Translations under genes and position numbers: made by a program
Part shown: positions 60,395 through 64,000 of the stretch, in pieces
Layout: each line of letters opens with the position of its first letter
Numbering within the stretch: position 1 is the first letter of the stretch
The notes under the pieces: model-generated
Database searches by the model: none
The model's input: only the letters and a program-made list of their open reading frames with translations
What the model was told of the DNA's origin: nothing
DNA from: Reyranella sp.
GTDB taxonomy: Bacteria; Pseudomonadota; Alphaproteobacteria; Reyranellales; Reyranellaceae
Length of the DNA: 64,000 bases
Assembly: GCF_004297265.1 (NCBI RefSeq)
Contig: NZ_SCUT01000045.1
Location: 186,001 to 250,000 of the forward strand
Direction of reading: 5' to 3'

Positions 60395-61186
60395 ATGAAG
60401 TCTGACCCCCTCGATGTCGGCTTTCGCGTTTGCTGGCAGCCTTCCGGTTGTTCCTTTTGTTTCCCGACCGGTCAGCGGCTGCCAGCAATCCTTTCGCTCG
60501 TCCTGCTCCTGGCGCTTGCCCTGGCCGGCTGCGGGGGCGGCGGAACCGGCGCCGACGACCGCCCGCCCAGCGACAAGGTCGCTTACACGGCTTGGAAGGA
60601 ATGGTCCAAGTTCGGCCGTGCCACCGTCGTCTACGGCGGGCAGGCCAACGGCTACACCAACCGGCCCGGCGTCACAGAGCGCAGCGAGCCGTTGAACAGC
60701 CGCGTCGGCGACTATTGGGGAGCCTGTGGCAGGCCGCAGTGGAACGGCGCCTCCGCCAAGCCGTGGTCGGGCGCCTTCGTCACCTGGGTGATGGTCCAGT
60801 CGGGCTACAGCGCGTCGCAGTTTCCACGCGACGGCCGCCACGGCAGCTATCTTTCCTCGCTCTATGATCGCGAGCGGGCATCCCGCAGCGCGCCGTTCCT
60901 TCTGCATGCACCGAGCGAATATTCGCCCAAGCCGGGTGACCTCGTCTGCTCAGGCTCCGCGGGTCCGACCTGGCGGTACGCCGACCCGCGTACCGCCCAC
61001 CGGCGCATCGACAACACCGCCGCCCATTGCGACGTCGTCACCGACGTGCGCGGCGGTTACGTCCACGCGATCGGCGGCAACGTAAAGGACAGCGTGGCGA
61101 TGAGCCTCTTCCCCGTCGACTCGCGCGGCCGCCTGATGAACGTGTCAGGCCGGCCCTGGCTGCTCGTCGTCGAAAAGCGCGGCTGA
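60395..61186 (+). CDS. DUF2272-like lipoprotein
   Basis: A 263-residue protein. A hydrophobic segment (about 29-46) ends in a lipobox LAGC (C46), preceded by an unusually long Cys-containing N-terminus of 28 residues; the start codon lacks a good ribosome-binding site, so the true start may differ. The mature domain has PWSGAF at 123-128, GDLVCSG near 181, HCDVV at 211-215 and AIGGNVKDSV near 224, as in the paralogue at 62808. The fold is likely the papain/CHAP-like type, where PWCAAF is usual; here the Cys is Ser. Convergent with the GMC gene (6 bp). Confidence 0.75.
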   Translation: MKSDPLDVGFRVCWQPSGCSFCFPTGQRLPAILSLVLLLALALAGCGGGGTGADDRPPSDKVAYTAWKEWSKFGRATVVYGGQANGYTNRPGVTERSEPLNSRVGDYWGACGRPQWNGASAKPWSGAFVTWVMVQSGYSASQFPRDGRHGSYLSSLYDRERASRSAPFLLHAPSEYSPKPGDLVCSGSAGPTWRYADPRTAHRRIDNTAAHCDVVTDVRGGYVHAIGGNVKDSVAMSLFPVDSRGRLMNVSGRPWLLVVEKRG

Positions 61187-61192
61187 CCCGGC

Positions 61193-62797
61193 CTAGTTGG
61201 TCATCCCCGCCGCGTGCATGATCGCGGCGGTGCGCTCGGCGAGCATGATGGTGGGGGCGTTGGTGTTGCCGCCGATCAGGGTCGGCATGACCGACGCATC
61301 GACCACGCGCAGCCCCTCGACGCCGTGCACCAGCAGCTTGTCGTCGACCACCGCCATCGGATCGCTGGCCGGGCCCATCTTGCAGGTGCCGACCGGGTGG
61401 TAGATCGTCTCGCACTTGGCGCGGATCCACTGCTCGATCTCGGCGTCGGTCTTCACCGCCGCCCCCGGGCCGAGCTCGTCCGCACGGTAGGGATCGAGGC
61501 CCGACTGGGCGAGGATGTCGCGGCCCATCTTCACGCCGGCAATCAGCGTATCGAGATCCTGGCGCTCGCTGAGGTAGTTCGCATCGATCAGCGGATGCTC
61601 CTTGGGATCCTTGCTGCGCAGCCGGATCGTGCCCTTGCTCTCGGGCCGAAGCGCGCAGACGTGCAGGCTGTAGCCGTCCTTGTTCAGGCGCGTGCGGCCA
61701 TGGTCGATGACCAGCACCGGCAGGAAATGGAGCTGGATGTCGGGCGCCGAGAGGCCCGCGCGCGTCCGCAGGAAGCCGCCGGATTCGGCGATCGGCGAGG
61801 TGCCCGGGCCCTTCTTGTTCACGACATACTGGAAGAGCGACGCCAGCTTGTTCGCACGGTCGTAGGTGTCGCGGGTCTTGCAGAACTGGAGCAGCGACGC
61901 ATCGAGATGGTCCTGCAGGTTGCCGCCGACGCCGGGCAGGTCGTGGATCGGCCGGATGCCGATCGACTTCAGGTGATCGGCTGGACCGATGCCGGACAGC
62001 ATCATGAGCTGCGGTGAGTTGACGGCGCCGCCGCAGAGGATGACCTCGCGGGTGACGCGCGCGACCTCGTCGCGGCCGTTCAGCGTATAGCGCACGCCCA
62101 TGGCGCGGTTCTCGTCGAAGATGATGCGCTCGGTGAGCGCGCCGGTGATGACCTCGAGATGGGCGCCGCTGTTGGCGACCGCCGGGCGCAGATAGGCGCT
62201 CGCCGCGCTCCAGCGCTGCTTGTTCTTCTGCGTGACCTGGTAGAGGCCGACACCTTCCTGCTCGGCGCCGTTGAAGTCCTTGTTGCGTTTGTGGCCGGCC
62301 TGCTCGGCGGCCTTGAGGAAGGCTTCGTTCAACCGACTGGGATCGACCTGGTCGGCGACGTTCAGCGGACCGCCCGTGCCGTGGAAGGCGTCGGCGCCGC
62401 GCTCATTGTTCTCCGCCTTCTTGAAGTAGGGCAGCACGTCCTCATAGGACCAGCCTTCGTTGCCGAGCTGCCGCCAGTGGTCGTAGTCCGAGGCATGGCC
62501 GCGGACGTAGAGCATCGCGTTGATCGACGAGGAGCCGCCCAGCGTCTTGCCGCGCGGCCAGTACATGCGGCGATCGTTGCAATGTTTCTGGGGCGTCGTC
62601 TCGTAGTGCCAATTGTAGGGGTTCTTCTCGCCCAGCGAAGCGAAACCGGCGGGCATCCTCAGCATGAACGACTTGTCGGGACCCCCGGCCTCGAGGACCA
62701 GGATGCGCAGCTTGGGCCGTTCCCAGGCGAGTCGCGCAGCGAGTGCGCAACCGGCCGAGCCGGCACCGACGATGATGTAGTCGTAGAGCGAAGACAT
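61193..62797 (-). CDS. GMC family oxidoreductase (choline dehydrogenase-like)
   Basis: A 534-residue flavoprotein, with YIIVGAGSAGCALAARL at the start, the GKTLGGSSSINAMLYVRG signature near residue 83, and YHPVGTCKMG carrying the catalytic His near the C-terminus, then GGNTNAPTIMLAER. Start 62797 has GAAGGAAGG upstream; a longer frame would add 38 residues from the neighbour. Related to, but clearly different from, the GMC enzyme at 26130. It lies 10 bp after the DUF2272-like gene at 62808 and is probably co-transcribed. Confidence 0.92.
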   Translation of the reverse strand: MSSLYDYIIVGAGSAGCALAARLAWERPKLRILVLEAGGPDKSFMLRMPAGFASLGEKNPYNWHYETTPQKHCNDRRMYWPRGKTLGGSSSINAMLYVRGHASDYDHWRQLGNEGWSYEDVLPYFKKAENNERGADAFHGTGGPLNVADQVDPSRLNEAFLKAAEQAGHKRNKDFNGAEQEGVGLYQVTQKNKQRWSAASAYLRPAVANSGAHLEVITGALTERIIFDENRAMGVRYTLNGRDEVARVTREVILCGGAVNSPQLMMLSGIGPADHLKSIGIRPIHDLPGVGGNLQDHLDASLLQFCKTRDTYDRANKLASLFQYVVNKKGPGTSPIAESGGFLRTRAGLSAPDIQLHFLPVLVIDHGRTRLNKDGYSLHVCALRPESKGTIRLRSKDPKEHPLIDANYLSERQDLDTLIAGVKMGRDILAQSGLDPYRADELGPGAAVKTDAEIEQWIRAKCETIYHPVGTCKMGPASDPMAVVDDKLLVHGVEGLRVVDASVMPTLIGGNTNAPTIMLAERTAAIMHAAGMTN

Positions 62798-62807
62798 TGT
62801 CCTTCCT

Positions 62808-63554
62808 TCAAGGCAGCCGGTTTTCGATGACCGCGAAGACGGGTCGGCCGGATAAGGGCGATAAAATACCGTTCGCGTCCAGTGGAAAGACGCTCCGGGT
62901 AACGGAGTCACTTACATTGCCGCCGATTGCGGAGACATGGCCGGGCTGGACGTCGACCACGATGTCGCAATGTCCCGCCCCCCGATTCAGGTTTTGCAGC
63001 GTCGTGCCGCTGCCCTCGCGCGACGCGCAGACGAGATCGCCGACCCTGGGCGCATAGGCGTCGGGTGCATGTGGGATGAAAGCCGCGCCCGGTTTCCTGG
63101 CGCGTTCGACGATACGTTCGACGTAAATCGTGTGGCGCTGGTCTGGGCAGAAGAGATCGCGCGGCACGCCGGCGCTCTCGATGTCCCACGAGATGAAAGC
63201 CGCCGACCACGGGACGTCGTTCAGCCCGCTCAGCCTGTTGCCGACGGATGCCCAGTAGTCCGCGATGCGCTGCGGCGCGTCGCGCTCCTTGATGCCGAGT
63301 TGTTCCGTCCGCGGCGGTGCATCCTTCGAGTAGGTGATCACCTGCTTGCCGTAGCGACCCCATTCGCCGACCGCCAGCAGCACCATCGAGGTTCTGGCGC
63401 TCGACGACGGGGGAGGGGCCTCGGGCTTCCAGGACGATGCGGGGCAGGGACCGAGCGGCGGCAAGTCCTTCGCCTGCACGACCGGCTTGCTCGTCGGCGG
63501 CGACGTACAGGCGGCGGCGAGGACGAGAAGCAGGATCGCGAGGAGGGGACGCAT
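62808..63554 (-). CDS. DUF2272-like lipoprotein (paralogue)
   Basis: A 248-residue lipoprotein with a short, normal signal peptide MRPLLAILLLVLAAAC (lipobox Cys C16). The domain repeats the order seen at 60395: PWSAAF (115-120), SAGVPRDLFCP, GDLVC (172-176), GHCDIVVDV with H195, and AIGGNVSDSV. The residue expected to be a catalytic Cys in CHAP/papain-like relatives is Ser117. The start at 63554 gives the correct signal peptide. Second gene of a minus-strand run VOC, DUF2272, GMC. Confidence 0.8.
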   Translation of the reverse strand: MRPLLAILLLVLAAACTSPPTSKPVVQAKDLPPLGPCPASSWKPEAPPPSSSARTSMVLLAVGEWGRYGKQVITYSKDAPPRTEQLGIKERDAPQRIADYWASVGNRLSGLNDVPWSAAFISWDIESAGVPRDLFCPDQRHTIYVERIVERARKPGAAFIPHAPDAYAPRVGDLVCASREGSGTTLQNLNRGAGHCDIVVDVQPGHVSAIGGNVSDSVTRSVFPLDANGILSPLSGRPVFAVIENRLP

Positions 63555-63564
63555 GTGCGGCGGC

Positions 63565-64000
63565 TCAGCCTCCCTGCCAGCGTTCGATGCCACCGATCAG
63601 GATCGTCGCCACGCCCCCGGTCCCGTTCTTCACGCTGCAGACCTGACTGCCAGGCCGGCGCCCGTCGCGCGGTTCGGTGACGTCCAGGCCGGCAGCCTTC
63701 AGGCGGGCATGAGCGGCCGCGATGTCGGGGACGCGCCAGGACAAACCCCAAAGCTGGTCCGGTTCGTCAGACACGCCCTTCTTGAGGTCGTGGGCGATCT
63801 CGACGACCAGGTCGCCGCAGCGGAAGAACAGCAGGCGCGCGCCCCACTTGGGATTGCTGCGGTCGAGCCGCAGGTCGAGGCCTAGCCGTCCGGCGTAGAA
63901 GGCGATGGCGCGTTCGGGGTTGGGCGTGCGCACGACGACATGGTCGAGGCTGGAGACGGCAGACGCGGCCTCGGCTGTGAAGGGCGAAGGGGCTTCGTCA
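63565..64000 (-). CDS. VOC family protein (5' end outside window)
   Basis: The frame is open to the window edge, so the N-terminus is missing. It encodes LDHVVVRTPNPERAIAFY, the first VOC module strand with its metal His, followed by a KWGARLLFFRCGDLVVEI and DQLWGLSWRVPDIAAA segment, the second half of the fold. A GTG at 63933 is internal to the first strand and is not the start. It precedes the DUF2272-like gene by 10 bp on the same strand. Function unknown (glyoxalase/dioxygenase/isomerase group). Confidence 0.85.
   Translation of the reverse strand, partial: DEAPSPFTAEAASAVSSLDHVVVRTPNPERAIAFYAGRLGLDLRLDRSNPKWGARLLFFRCGDLVVEIAHDLKKGVSDEPDQLWGLSWRVPDIAAAHARLKAAGLDVTEPRDGRRPGSQVCSVKNGTGGVATILIGGIERWQGG

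Noticed and set aside
63565..63933. A complete VOC gene starting with GTG at 63933
   Set aside because: The frame continues upstream to the window edge with LDHVVV, the expected first strand of the fold, so the gene is cut by the window.

Overview
The window is high-GC (roughly two thirds G+C), densely packed, and reads like the chromosome of a metabolically versatile soil or water alphaproteobacterium. The evidence is family content: three Bug-type solute receptors, CaiB/BaiF CoA-transferase, MmgE/PrpD, GMC oxidoreductases, a fused indolepyruvate oxidoreductase pair, many short-chain dehydrogenases (SDRs), and long intergenic palindromes. A Rhodospirillales/Reyranella-like host is my guess, not shown. 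There is no rRNA, tRNA, CRISPR, phage or transposase gene that I can see. About 61 protein genes fill it, two of them cut by the window edges.

Layout. 1-2487: end of a sugar-type ABC ATPase, then an SDR and an Ldh-family dehydrogenase. 2491-12433: a polytopic membrane protein, a Bug receptor, MmgE/PrpD, two divergent SDRs, a CmcJ/NvfI-type oxygenase, and a phosphatase/TauE/lysophospholipase run. 12765-16861: an NdvB-like GH17-GT2 glucan synthase, a PmtA-like methyltransferase and a Nudix hydrolase. 16995-21880: MaoC, GNAT, a second Bug receptor, YeiH, a free biotinyl carrier, an internally duplicated unknown protein and a DTW-domain tRNA modifier. 21901-26040: iorA, iorB and a PaaI-like thioesterase. 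26130-33409: GMC oxidoreductase, a two-gene RND efflux system and an AI-2E-family permease. 33410-41723: CoA-transferase, several SDRs and hydrolases, a maleylacetate-reductase-like enzyme, a second NvfI-type oxygenase and an amidase.

41733-50823 is the most coherent pathway block. Read along the minus strand it runs SDR, carboxyltransferase, two tandem acyl-CoA dehydrogenases, enoyl-CoA hydratase, biotin carboxylase. That is the order of atuB-C-D-E-F in the Pseudomonas acyclic-terpene utilisation cluster, with the dehydrogenase duplicated. It starts from a divergent promoter region carrying a 22-bp near-perfect palindrome shared with an SCP2-like gene, and a Bug receptor trails it behind a hairpin that can hide its ribosome-binding site. 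50917-64000 holds a CGNR regulator/VOC pair, a nitrate/sulfonate/taurine-type ABC transporter, a cytosolic gamma-glutamyltransferase, an acyl-CoA ligase, a GMC oxidoreductase between two DUF2272-like lipoproteins, and a truncated VOC gene.

The most distinctive non-coding signal is a set of seven long intergenic palindromes. Two related ones, with perfect 28- and 26-bp arms, bracket the iorB-thioesterase pair. Others sit between convergent genes, inside the atu-like operon, or supply the Shine-Dalgarno sequence of the next gene.
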